64,000 nt of DNA from NCBI GenBank assembly GCA_023212725.1, contig JALBYF010000020.1, forward strand, positions 186,001-250,000, in the 5' to 3' direction. This document shows, one piece after another, positions 9,395 through 17,955 of the stretch. The DNA is from Tranzscheliella williamsii. Lineage: Eukaryota > Basidiomycota > Ustilaginomycetes > Ustilaginales > Ustilaginaceae. The position numbers were made by a program, and so were the translations under genes. The notes under the pieces are model-generated. The model was not told the origin of the DNA. It did not search any database and saw nothing but the letters and a program-made list of their open reading frames with translations. Within the stretch, counting starts at the first letter, position 1, and each line of letters begins with the position of its first letter.

Positions 9395-11995
9395 ATGTTG
9401 ATCGAGCGTCCGCTGACCGGCCTCTCGCTGAAGAAGGGCGGGTCGCCAGATGCGTTCTCGCTGGTGAACAACGAGGGCTTCGAGTGGAGCCTGACGTTTG
9501 CCACGCCGACGATTCTCAAGGTCACTGTGACGGGGCCGAGCCACGGGCTGCCGCAACAGAGCAACGTGCAATGGAGCTCAGCGCCGCTACGGATCGAGGC
9601 CAGTGTTGCTGCGCAAGCCAAGAAGGCGAGCCTGTCCGTGGCGGGGCTGACGTATGCGGTGAGCGTCGAGTGGGAGGATACGCCGGTGGTCGAGGTGCAC
9701 GAGGATGGGCCGTTGGGGCCGGTGCGCATCTTTGGCGACACACCGCACAAGTCGTACTGCCTCTCGGAGCGCGGGGTGGTGCGCTACACCCGCTTCTCGC
9801 GCAACAACCTGCACGTCGGCCTGGGCGAGAAGGCGGCACCGCTCGACCTGACCAACCGCTCCTTCGCCATCAGCGGCAGCGACTCGGCCGCCTACGACGC
9901 CTACCAGACCGACCCGCTCTACAAGCACACCCCCTTCCTTGTCACCCTGCCCAAGCCCTTTGACGTCGACGGCAACCCACTCCCGCTCACCTCGGCCGTC
10001 GGTATCTACTCGGCCACCAACTCGGACGGCAACTGGGACGTCGGCCGCTTTACAGACGAGCCCTGGACCCTCTTCAAGCGCTACGCCCAACACTGGGGCG
10101 GCCTGGAGGAGTACTTTCTGCTCGGCACCACCGCCCAACACATCACCACCCAGTTCTCTGACCTCGTCGGCCGCCCGCTGCTCGTACCGCGCGACTGGCT
10201 TGGCTACCTCGCCAGCGGCATGGGTCTCGGCGAGAGCGACGAACCCATTGCGCAGGAGCTTCTCTCCGGCTGGCCGGCGCTGTGCAAGAAGCACGACATC
10301 CCCTGCTCTGCCATCCACCTCTCCTCGGGCTACACCGTCGACGCCGCCGGCAACCGTTGCGTGTTTACCATAAGCGACAAGCGCTATCCCGACTTTGGCG
10401 AGATGGTACGTACCTTCCACCGCAACGGCATGCGCGTGACGCCTAACATCAAGCCGTATGTGCTGCAGGACCACCCGCAGTACCAGGCGCTGTACGATGC
10501 CGGGGCGCTGTTTACCGATACTGCGACGGGCAAGCCGGTGGTGACGCGGATCTGGGCGAGCGGGATCCAGGTCAACGCCAAGGGCTCGTGGATCGACATG
10601 ACCAGCCTGGCGGGCCGCGAGTGGTGGTACCAGGGCGTGCTGGGGCTATGCGACCTGGGCGTCGATTCGGTCTGGAACGACAACAACGAGTATCTGCTCT
10701 TCGACGACCGGTTCGTCTGCAAGAACGAGCTGTACGGCGATGCGGTCGCTGATGGGAGCCGCGATGGCAAGCCGAGCCCCGTCGGGCAGCTGGGCCGGAT
10801 GACCCACACGGAGCTGATGGCCAAGCAGAGCCACGATGCGCTGGTGGCACGCTACCCAGACCGGCGGCCGTTTGTCCTGACCCGCTCGGCCAACGTGGGC
10901 ACCATGCGCTACGCCGCCTCGACCTGGTCCGGCGACAACCGCACCTCGTGGCACAACCTGCGCGGCTCGATCGCCATGAACCTCAACGCGCAGATGTCGC
11001 TCCTCCAGTCGTACGGCAACGACATTGGCGGCTTTGCCGGCCCGCTCCCCTCGCCGGAGCTCTTTGTGCGCTGGGTCCAGTCCGGCGTCACCCAGCCGCG
11101 CTTCTGCATCCACTCCTTCAAGCCGTGCGAAGCAGACCCGACGGGGACCAAGCTCAACAACCTGCCGTGGATGTACCCCGAGGTGGCGCCCATCATCCGT
11201 GCCGAGATCCAGCGGCGGTACGAGCTGATGCCGTACCTGAACCAGCTCAACTGGCGTTCGCATCTGCATGCCGAGCCGATGAATACCTGGCTGGGGTGGG
11301 GCGAGTTTGCCGCGGACCCGGAGGTGTATACGCCGGCGGTGCTCGAGGGCTTTGACTACTGGGTGGGGCATGGGCAGTTGCTGTCCGCCGGTGCCTACGA
11401 GGCGGGGCAGTTGGTGCGGCGTGTCTACCTGCCGCGGGCCGGCGTCGAGGATGCGCGGGTCTACTACGACATGCATGCCCCGCACGCCGTGTACGCGCCG
11501 GGGCAGTGGGTCGAGGCGGTCTCGACGCCGCTCGAGCACCTGGCGCTCTTCGCGCGCGAGGGCACCGCCCTCCCCATCGGCAAGCCCAAGGTCACGCTCA
11601 CCCAGGCCACCGGCATCGCCACCACAACCTGCGACGGCACCGCCATCCTCACCGAAGACCAAGGCGGCCTGGTCGCCTACGACGACTGGCGCGCACTCGA
11701 GCTCTTCCCCTCCCCGCCCACCGCCCCCGCCCCCGCCTCGTACACCTACACCTGGATCGAGGACGACGGCGTCTCCGCCAAGCCCGCCACCGCCCACATC
11801 CAAGTCTCCTTCTCCTCCACCGGCACCCACGTCTCCGTCACTGCAAAGGCGACCGAGTCCCACTTCCGCCCCCTCTGGGCTCCCAAGCTCTGGATCGTCC
11901 TCCCCGTCACCGACACCCGCCCCGTCCAGCAGGCCACCGAAACCGCCGTCTGGAAGGGCCGCACCGCGCACGCCATCACCGTCGCCGGCTTCTAA
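9395..11995 (+). CDS. GH31 alpha-glycosidase (alpha-glucosidase or alpha-xylosidase), probably cytosolic
   Basis: 866 residues from ATG 9395 (MLIERPLTGLSLKKGG). The fold shows an N-terminal beta-sandwich, the catalytic barrel and C-terminal beta domains of GH31. The nucleophile is Asp429 in VWNDNNEY and the acid/base is Asp514 in WSGDNRTSW; GGF follows in NDIGGFAG. There is no signal peptide, unlike most fungal maltases, so the substrate is likely imported first, consistent with the transporter just upstream. The sequence resembles the bacterial-type GH31 group more than secreted yeast maltases (judged by motif context only). Substrate choice between alpha-glucosides, alpha-xylosides and others cannot be made from the sequence. 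Confidence 0.92.
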   Translation: MLIERPLTGLSLKKGGSPDAFSLVNNEGFEWSLTFATPTILKVTVTGPSHGLPQQSNVQWSSAPLRIEASVAAQAKKASLSVAGLTYAVSVEWEDTPVVEVHEDGPLGPVRIFGDTPHKSYCLSERGVVRYTRFSRNNLHVGLGEKAAPLDLTNRSFAISGSDSAAYDAYQTDPLYKHTPFLVTLPKPFDVDGNPLPLTSAVGIYSATNSDGNWDVGRFTDEPWTLFKRYAQHWGGLEEYFLLGTTAQHITTQFSDLVGRPLLVPRDWLGYLASGMGLGESDEPIAQELLSGWPALCKKHDIPCSAIHLSSGYTVDAAGNRCVFTISDKRYPDFGEMVRTFHRNGMRVTPNIKPYVLQDHPQYQALYDAGALFTDTATGKPVVTRIWASGIQVNAKGSWIDMTSLAGREWWYQGVLGLCDLGVDSVWNDNNEYLLFDDRFVCKNELYGDAVADGSRDGKPSPVGQLGRMTHTELMAKQSHDALVARYPDRRPFVLTRSANVGTMRYAASTWSGDNRTSWHNLRGSIAMNLNAQMSLLQSYGNDIGGFAGPLPSPELFVRWVQSGVTQPRFCIHSFKPCEADPTGTKLNNLPWMYPEVAPIIRAEIQRRYELMPYLNQLNWRSHLHAEPMNTWLGWGEFAADPEVYTPAVLEGFDYWVGHGQLLSAGAYEAGQLVRRVYLPRAGVEDARVYYDMHAPHAVYAPGQWVEAVSTPLEHLALFAREGTALPIGKPKVTLTQATGIATTTCDGTAILTEDQGGLVAYDDWRALELFPSPPTAPAPASYTYTWIEDDGVSAKPATAHIQVSFSSTGTHVSVTAKATESHFRPLWAPKLWIVLPVTDTRPVQQATETAVWKGRTAHAITVAGF

Positions 11996-12141
11996 CCCGC
12001 CCCCACTCACAGCCATGCACCCCCCCCCCCCGAAGAAAGCACACCCACATGCATAGAATCTTTTCCTCGCTTCCACTCGAAATGCATTGACGGAGCCCGC
12101 AGTACGGATGGCAGGATTGAAAAGGAGCGCCGATGAGTCGG
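11996..12141. other. short convergent spacer with C12 tract
   Basis: 146 bp separate the stop codons of the GH31 gene (+) and the M19 dipeptidase gene (-). A run of 12 C residues lies at 12020-12031. The two transcripts probably overlap at their 3' ends. Confidence 0.6.
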
Positions 12142-13551
12142 TCAGGGAAGCGAGGCGTTGGTGGAGTGGTGGCCGAAGAGGTCTTGCCAGGCGGTGTTGT
12201 CGGGGCGGGCGCCCTCGGCAGCCATGGTGCGGGCGAGGTGCTCTGCGCTCTCGAGGACGCGGAGGAGGTTAGCGCCGAGGAAGCCGGCGATGTCGGTGTC
12301 GGACCAGCGCTGGCGGACGAGGAGCTCGACGAGGCTGGGGTAGTGACTAACGTCGTCGAGGCCCGGGGGGACCGTGGCGATGCCGTCGAAGTCGGAGCCG
12401 ATGCCTACGTGGTCTCTGCCGACAATGGCGGCGACGTGGAGGATGTGGCGGACGACCTGGGGGAGGTCAGCGGAGCCGCCGATGAACTCGGGGTAGATGT
12501 TGATCATCACGATGCTGTCTTTGCCCATGCGACGGGTGGTGTCGGAGAGCAGGCGGAGGAGGTGGTCGGGGACGTTGCGCGGGATGTGGTGCAGAGCGCG
12601 CGCTGCCGAGTGCGAGAGCATCACGGGCCCGCGGCTCAGCGCGATGGTCTGCGCCGCCGCAGCATCCGAGACGTGCGACAGGTCCGGCACGATCGCCAGC
12701 CGGTTCAGCTCGCCCACCAGCCGCCGCCCAAACTCGCTCAGGCCCCCCCATCGCGCCTCCGCCGGTGCAGAGCTGTCGGCAAACACATTGTGACAAGTGT
12801 GCGTCAGCGTCAGGTACCGCACCGGCCCCACTTCGCCCGGCGCCGCAAACAGCGCCGCATAGCTCCGCAGCGCCATGAGCGAGTTGCCCAGCGAGTGCGC
12901 GCCTTCAATGCCGATAAAACTGATCAGCTTGCCCTTGCGAAACGCCCGCCGCGCAGACGCCGCCGTCGTGGTGAGCTCAAAGTCGGCAGCATACCTGGCC
13001 GTCATCTGATGGATCACGTCCAACTGCTCTAGCGTGTTCTGGACCGCCACCGACGCCGAGGCATTCTCAAAGTCCGCGCCCAGCGAGTCCGGGTCGGGAC
13101 ACGAGACAAAGGCGGACCAAAAGAAGCCACCAGCGCGGCCGGCGCGCAGGCGCGGGATGTCGACGTGCATCTTGGTGGGAAAGCTGCCATTGGCAAAGGC
13201 AGGCTGGTCGAACGGGATCTGCTCTACTTTGTTCGCGTACAGCCAGCGAGCGACGGCAGGAACGTCAATATGGCCGTCGATGAGCGGATGCCGTTTCAAG
13301 AGGTACTCGGCATGGGCGCGCGCGCTTCGGCGGCAAAAGACGCTGAAGAACTGGCATTCGCCGTCCGCGCCCCAGGTCTGCAGCCACCCGGTAGGCGCGC
13401 CGCACAGAGATGCTAGGCAGAGCAACGCTGCCACGGCCAGACCAAGCCGGAGAGCTCGCATGCCGATTGTGCGGGTTGGCGGCACCGCTGGGGAGCTAGC
13501 CGGGCACGGCAAACTGCCCGCGGCGCTCTGAAGGCCGGCCTTGCTCATCAC
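12142..13551 (-). CDS. membrane dipeptidase, peptidase family M19
   Basis: Zinc dipeptidase of the renal dipeptidase family, releasing amino acids from dipeptides. The 469-residue ORF has the di-zinc signature: DGHIDVP (His94/Asp96), the bridging Glu in GIEGAHSLGN, the histidines in SHVSD and VMLSHSAAR, and GIGSDFDG near the end. A hydrophobic segment (RLGLAVAALLCLASLCG) follows Met31. Starting at Met31 (13461) would make it a conventional signal peptide; starting at 13551 would make it a type II anchor with a 30-residue tail. Either way the catalytic domain faces the secretory lumen or cell surface. It is convergent with the GH31 gene. Confidence 0.94.
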   Translation of the reverse strand: MMSKAGLQSAAGSLPCPASSPAVPPTRTIGMRALRLGLAVAALLCLASLCGAPTGWLQTWGADGECQFFSVFCRRSARAHAEYLLKRHPLIDGHIDVPAVARWLYANKVEQIPFDQPAFANGSFPTKMHVDIPRLRAGRAGGFFWSAFVSCPDPDSLGADFENASASVAVQNTLEQLDVIHQMTARYAADFELTTTAASARRAFRKGKLISFIGIEGAHSLGNSLMALRSYAALFAAPGEVGPVRYLTLTHTCHNVFADSSAPAEARWGGLSEFGRRLVGELNRLAIVPDLSHVSDAAAAQTIALSRGPVMLSHSAARALHHIPRNVPDHLLRLLSDTTRRMGKDSIVMINIYPEFIGGSADLPQVVRHILHVAAIVGRDHVGIGSDFDGIATVPPGLDDVSHYPSLVELLVRQRWSDTDIAGFLGANLLRVLESAEHLARTMAAEGARPDNTAWQDLFGHHSTNASLP

Positions 13552-13925
13552 TTCAGGCTTCAGACTTCTGCTTCTGTTGAGGGGCGCGCTTCGCTAGCAG
13601 CTGGCGCAAGCGTTGAGTACGGGAGGGTTTCCAAATGGAGAACGTCATGGTACCGGCAGAAGAGGTGGATGTCACTGTCAAAGGCATGCACGCACCATCG
13701 GTCATCCATCTCCGCGGTTATCCATCTCTACCTTACGGCCGGGCTGAGGGCGGACCAATACATGTTAGATCTATGACTGCAGGCCAAGCTTGCCTGTTTG
13801 ATTCCCGCTAACAAAACAATGCATGTGTGAGTCCCGAGTAAGATGGCGAAGGCGAAGGTGTTGCGCCCTGGCGGGGGGCGGTCTGGGCTATAGCGTAGCG
13901 GCACTGGGGGTCACGGCGGAGAGGG
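13552..13925. other. intergenic, promoter of the M19 gene
   Basis: 374 bp between the 5' end of the dipeptidase gene and the stop of the next minus-strand gene. I see no gene, RNA or distinctive repeat in it. Confidence 0.5.
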
Positions 13926-15527
13926 TCACAGTCTGGGCTTGTGCACTTGTGCGTGTAGCTTGGCTTGCTGCAGGCTGGTAGGGTCAGCCTGTGCGTCCAA
14001 GAGCTTCAGTATGTATTCTGCCATGATCTCCGGTTTTTCCTGCGCCACGAGGTGATTGGCGGGCACAGTGTAGCTGATTCCTTTGGGCAGGCGGTTGACG
14101 TCGTCGACGAGGGCGGTGTTGTCGAAGCCGCCGGTCATGGAGAGGTGTCCGATCCAGGCTTTGTATGTGGCGGTGGTGAGCGCGCGTCTGCCCATCCTGC
14201 TCATCCACGTTGTGCAGAAGACGGCGGCTTCGTGCCACTTGGAGTTGGCGAGCTGCAGCTTGATCCGTTTCAGAGTGGTCTCGTCCAGGTCGTCAGCCAC
14301 GAGCGCTTGCGCGTGCGGCACAGCCACGGGCCGTAGGCCGAAGCGCAGATGCAGATCGAGCACACGCCGATCCCACGCGCGGAAGAAGGCCTTGGAGCCA
14401 AAGTAGTTGCGCGCCTCAGGCATAGAGCCAAACACGTCTTTGCGCACCGCTGCCCCCTGCGCGAGCCCATTCACGCTACCCGTGTTCTCTTCCCCCCTTT
14501 GCAGCTTGTCCCAGCTAAAGCTCTTCTCGTCTAGCTCGGCAATCGCTGGATCCACCAGTATCAGCCCATCGAGCAGGTCGGGCCGCGCATGCAGGAGAAA
14601 GGTCAGCGACCCGCCGCCGAAAGAGTGGCCGAGCGCCAGAAACTGCCGCCTTTTCAGCCCGGCCCTGCCAGCATCCAGTGGAGGCAGGAAGGTGGGTAGC
14701 CATGTCGTACGTGCCGTCGAGCCGACCGGGTCGGGCGCAAACCCGTCGATGAACTGGATCACGTCGCGGGCATGGTCAGCCCAGCTGATGGTATCGCCCA
14801 GGGCTTGCCGGTTGATGCTGGCAGCATGGCCAGAGTGCGTTGTGTCGAAGCTCCAGATCTCATTGATCTTGTATTTGCCCTTGTGCTCGCCCGACGAGAT
14901 TTTGCGGATGAGCGCGGCCAGCGCCGGTTCGTAGACCTCCTTGTGGAAGCCGTTGGCATGGCAAACGAGAAGGGTCACGCCCTGGCGTGAGTCCCACGAG
15001 CTGGACGAAGCTGCTGTCTCGCGGTCCTCCTCGAGCGAGCACGGCGCGATACGGTTGACGCTCATCCAGAGCTGGTCTTCCCGCGCTGCCTTGGCTTCCG
15101 CCAAACGGCGGCTATGATGGGCAGCGTCGCACCCGTCCCTGAGCTCGATCATCCTTGCGACTTGGCCTTCGGTGCTGGGTCCTCCGCACATCAATAGGTT
15201 GGCGGCAACATCGGCGTCTCTGCGTCGCTTTTGCTCCGCTTTGGCCGCCTCCTTGTCCAGAGGTAGCGGGTCGAGGCTGGCAGCAGAAGGCAGTTGGGGC
15301 TGGTAGCTCGCGGACCGGGCGGACCGTCGATGCGACCTCGGCCAGGCAGCTGGGAAGAAGTGTGTCGTCGAGACCCACTGCTCGGTCGCACTTGACGATG
15401 GATCCTGACTTGCAGCCGTAAATACGATGCGTGGGTGGAGACGCGGTACATCTGGGCGTGCCACGGCGAAGGGCGGTTGTATCGACGGCAGAAGCTCAGC
15501 CGGTCGAAATAGGTCCTGCGAAGACAT
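13926..15527 (-). CDS. alpha/beta-hydrolase fold protein, possibly peroxisomal
   Basis: 533 residues from the ATG at 15527 (MSSQDLFRPAE); an in-frame codon at 15593 would add 22 residues without an evident role. The hydrolase core shows an oxyanion segment LLVCHANGFHKE, the nucleophile elbow GHSFGGGS, a following DPAIAEL acid region and a late His in VPANHLVAQEKPE. A long N-terminal region of about 170 residues is Ser/Pro/Arg-rich. The overall pattern resembles yeast Lpx1-type lipases or hydrolases of peroxisomes. The C-terminus is KPRL, a weak variant of a type 1 peroxisomal signal rather than a canonical SKL, so localisation is uncertain. Substrate unknown. Confidence 0.85.
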   Translation of the reverse strand: MSSQDLFRPAELLPSIQPPFAVARPDVPRLHPRIVFTAASQDPSSSATEQWVSTTHFFPAAWPRSHRRSARSASYQPQLPSAASLDPLPLDKEAAKAEQKRRRDADVAANLLMCGGPSTEGQVARMIELRDGCDAAHHSRRLAEAKAAREDQLWMSVNRIAPCSLEEDRETAASSSSWDSRQGVTLLVCHANGFHKEVYEPALAALIRKISSGEHKGKYKINEIWSFDTTHSGHAASINRQALGDTISWADHARDVIQFIDGFAPDPVGSTARTTWLPTFLPPLDAGRAGLKRRQFLALGHSFGGGSLTFLLHARPDLLDGLILVDPAIAELDEKSFSWDKLQRGEENTGSVNGLAQGAAVRKDVFGSMPEARNYFGSKAFFRAWDRRVLDLHLRFGLRPVAVPHAQALVADDLDETTLKRIKLQLANSKWHEAAVFCTTWMSRMGRRALTTATYKAWIGHLSMTGGFDNTALVDDVNRLPKGISYTVPANHLVAQEKPEIMAEYILKLLDAQADPTSLQQAKLHAQVHKPRL

Positions 15528-16129
15528 GATGGTGACTCGCAAGCAAGTCGCTGTCAATAGGATCTGCGATCCTGCTAGGGGTGAGGATGGCAAAGACAGG
15601 AACGGACAAGCGGGGTAACGAAGATCAGCCCTTTCTTATGCAGCTCACTTGGCAAGGAAAGTGGCCGGCTATGGCGGCGCCGAACGTCGCTTCATTGCCG
15701 GAAACAACGTGGGAAGTAAGTCTATCCCGTACGAGAGAGTCGTTCCTCTCGCACAAGAGCAGGAGCATGGCGCTTCCACCCACATCGCTATTCCCGTACG
15801 CTCTTCTCGCACCAAGACTGGTTTGCGCAGCCAGCTCGTTAATGGACCTCTATGCACGCCCATATTGTGGTCAACAACGGCGTTGGTGTTGGTACGGACT
15901 GGTGCGGAGAAGCACCAATAGGCGCTCTTGTCACGTGGGGACCGTTGGGGTTAGCAGATGTTAAATTCGAAGAGCGAGTGTCAAGGTGAGATGCGCATGC
16001 ATGGGATGAGGGCAGTCGTTCCATCACTCTACATCTGACATCTGTTGCTTGCGGCGCAAGCATCGCATACAACCCATCTGCCTACCGCCGTCTTCCGCCC
16101 GTCTTACGCTATCGAACGAGGGGGCAGCC
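15528..16129. other. divergent intergenic region
   Basis: 602 bp shared as promoter by the minus-strand hydrolase and the plus-strand CUE1-like gene. Several short ORFs overlap on both strands and none looks coding. No strong TATA box is visible. Confidence 0.5.
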
Positions 16130-16834
16130 ATGAACGACAGCTTAGGCGCCATTCTGGCCATCGTCGTGTTATGGGCTATCTTGCGCTTCGCCTTTGGCGG
16201 CAGTTCCAGCACAGCAAGCTCGAGCGGGACTGCTGCGCCGACACTCAACACCGCCCGCGCCCGCCAGGTTCCGCAGCATATGGTCGACTCGGTCCGGACG
16301 CTGTTCCCCCATATTCCAGAGTCATCGATCCGATACGACCTGCAGCGCTCTGGCAGTGCCGAGGCAACCTGCGAGCGCATTCTCAACGAGGGCGGCCTCC
16401 CCACGCCGCCTGCAGGCTTCTTCGGCACAGCAGACCCTCCTCGCACGCCCGTCGCGGCAAGAGGTGCCAACAACACTGCACAGGGCCCGGCCACCCCAGC
16501 ACCTTCGTCTGCGGTGTCCAAAAGCCCCGGCACTTCCCCGAGCCTCATTGCACGCTACGGCTTGCAGGCCAAACTAGCATCCGGCTCTTCGTCGCCTAAC
16601 AGCAGCACGCACAGCTCCCCCAGCTGGGCTACCACCCCAGAAGAAAGAGCAAAGATGCTGAAGGATCGCAAGGAGAGCATGATCCTCGAAGCTAGGAGGA
16701 AACTTGTCGAACGCCAAAGCGCCAATGCCCAGGCTTCGAAGGCACCGACAACCGAGCAGACCACTACTGCGTCCACACCAGCTGATACCGCGCCTATCGC
16801 CTCTGCAGACCCCGTCGCGTCGCTTAGTCCGTAG
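16130..16834 (+). CDS. CUE1: CUE-domain ER membrane protein, Cue1-like (ERAD)
   Basis: 234 residues. An N-terminal hydrophobic anchor (LGAILAIVVLWAILRFAFGG) is followed by a CUE ubiquitin-binding domain (about residues 45-85) with the FP/DL signature: VDSVRTLFPHIP and IRYDLQRSGS. The middle is Pro/Ala/Ser-rich. Near the C-terminus a charged helix (EERAKMLKDRKESMILEA, then RRKLVERQ) matches the place and style of the Ubc7-binding region of yeast Cue1. In yeast, Cue1 recruits and activates the E2 Ubc7 at the ER for ER-associated degradation; the same role is inferred. ATG 16130 is chosen because it places the anchor at the extreme N-terminus. Confidence 0.88.
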   Translation: MNDSLGAILAIVVLWAILRFAFGGSSSTASSSGTAAPTLNTARARQVPQHMVDSVRTLFPHIPESSIRYDLQRSGSAEATCERILNEGGLPTPPAGFFGTADPPRTPVAARGANNTAQGPATPAPSSAVSKSPGTSPSLIARYGLQAKLASGSSSPNSSTHSSPSWATTPEERAKMLKDRKESMILEARRKLVERQSANAQASKAPTTEQTTTASTPADTAPIASADPVASLSP

Positions 16835-17204
16835 AGACTCCATCAGAGGTTCGCACCCTGCCTCGCCCCTACTGGACAATATGACGTGAACGTGCTACGC
16901 CTCCCAATCCGCCGGTTGAATGGCACCACCTTTCTCCTGACTGCAGAGGGCTCATATCTACCTCTTGTGTGCTAGCCTTGTAAGAACTCAAGCCCGTGCT
17001 TGCAGGGTCCAAGTCCTCCATCCATGTGGAAGAGGATCGTAAGGCCGACGCGACGATTTAACACATCGAGTTTGCTGCACGTGATCCGCCTTTTTGTTTT
17101 GCTGCTCTGCTTGCAGGAAGCTTTCGCCGTTCAACTTGGCAGGCTCCCACCACCATATCGCCCCTACATCCCCACGCAGCGACCTGCAGCATCGATCCAA
17201 CAAT
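16835..17204. other. intergenic between CUE1-like and mL54 genes
   Basis: 370 bp, no gene seen. An in-frame ATG at 17094 precedes the mL54 start, but its extra 37 residues lack a targeting pattern. Confidence 0.4.
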
Positions 17205-17918
17205 ATGATTCTCACACCAGCGCTGGGCGTGGCTGGTCGCAGTGCGGCTGCACTGCAGATGTCGACCAGATGCCGATCCGTCGTCGGCCGACTGTCGCGC
17301 TCGTATGCGGCCCAAGCAGCGCCATCTTCGTCTCCATCTCCTTCTCCAGCTTCGTCTCCATCTTCGCCTTCGTCTTCGCCTTCGTCTTCGTCTTCGGCTT
17401 CGTCTTCGGCTTCGGCTTCGGAGAGTGTGGCAACAGCATCGACGAGCCTGCCGTCAGCAGCGCCGCCGGGGACTGTGCTGGCGGGTGTGTCGATCTACAA
17501 GGACAAGCCGGACCCTGTGGCGCTCGAGGACGCACAGTATCCGGCGTGGCTGTTCAAGCTGCTGGACGACCCATCGATCGCATCCGCGTCGTCGCTCGCC
17601 TCGATCGAGCTGGCAGGCATGTCCAAGGGCGAGGCGCGCGCAGCCCAGAAGCGCCAGTCCAAAGTCCTCCGTGCCACGCAGCTCGCCCAGGAAAAAGCCG
17701 CCGCCAAAACCGCCGAAAAGGCACAGAGAAAGGCACAGTCCGACGCCGAGGCCGGCATCGTCCCCCCACAGCAGCTCACAGACGAGGCGGTCACGGCAAG
17801 CGAAGCAGAGGATCTCGTCTTCTCTCGCTCTTACAGAGAGGAACAGGAAAAGCGCAAGGCGCTTCGAAGGGCGAATAAGGAGGCCATCAAGGCGAGGAAC
17901 TTTGTCAGTGCTTCCTGA
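17205..17918 (+). CDS. MRPL37: mitochondrial ribosomal protein mL54 (yeast Mrpl37)
   Basis: 237 residues. An Arg/Ser-rich presequence (MILTPALGVAG to about SYAAQ) suggests mitochondrial import. A Ser/Pro/Ala low-complexity stretch encoded by (TCG/TCT/TCC)n repeats follows. The conserved core begins PGTVLAGVSIYKDKPDPVAL and YPAWLFKLLDD, and the protein ends with a basic helix and the family's IKARNF motif. It is a component of the large subunit of the mitoribosome. The stop is only 37 bp from the stop codon of the convergent epoxide hydrolase gene. Confidence 0.9.
   Translation: MILTPALGVAGRSAAALQMSTRCRSVVGRLSRSYAAQAAPSSSPSPSPASSPSSPSSSPSSSSSASSSASASESVATASTSLPSAAPPGTVLAGVSIYKDKPDPVALEDAQYPAWLFKLLDDPSIASASSLASIELAGMSKGEARAAQKRQSKVLRATQLAQEKAAAKTAEKAQRKAQSDAEAGIVPPQQLTDEAVTASEAEDLVFSRSYREEQEKRKALRRANKEAIKARNFVSAS
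17326..17424. repeat. serine-codon microsatellite inside mL54
   Basis: An imperfect array of TCTTCG, TCTCCA and TCTTCC hexamers encodes a Ser/Pro/Ala tract between the presequence and the ribosomal core. It likely varies in length between strains and is probably part of the cleaved or disordered leader. Confidence 0.8.
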
Positions 17919-17955
17919 TCGGCCCTCGCCCGCACAGCCGAGCGCACACATGCAT

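Noticed and set aside
10646..12076. 476-codon minus-strand ORF antisense to GH31
   Set aside because: Gly/Arg-rich shadow; GH31 catalytic motifs are on the plus strand.
13926..13937. C-terminal KPRL as a firm peroxisomal signal
   Set aside because: Pro at -3 departs from the usual (S/A/C)(K/R/H)L; kept only as a possibility.
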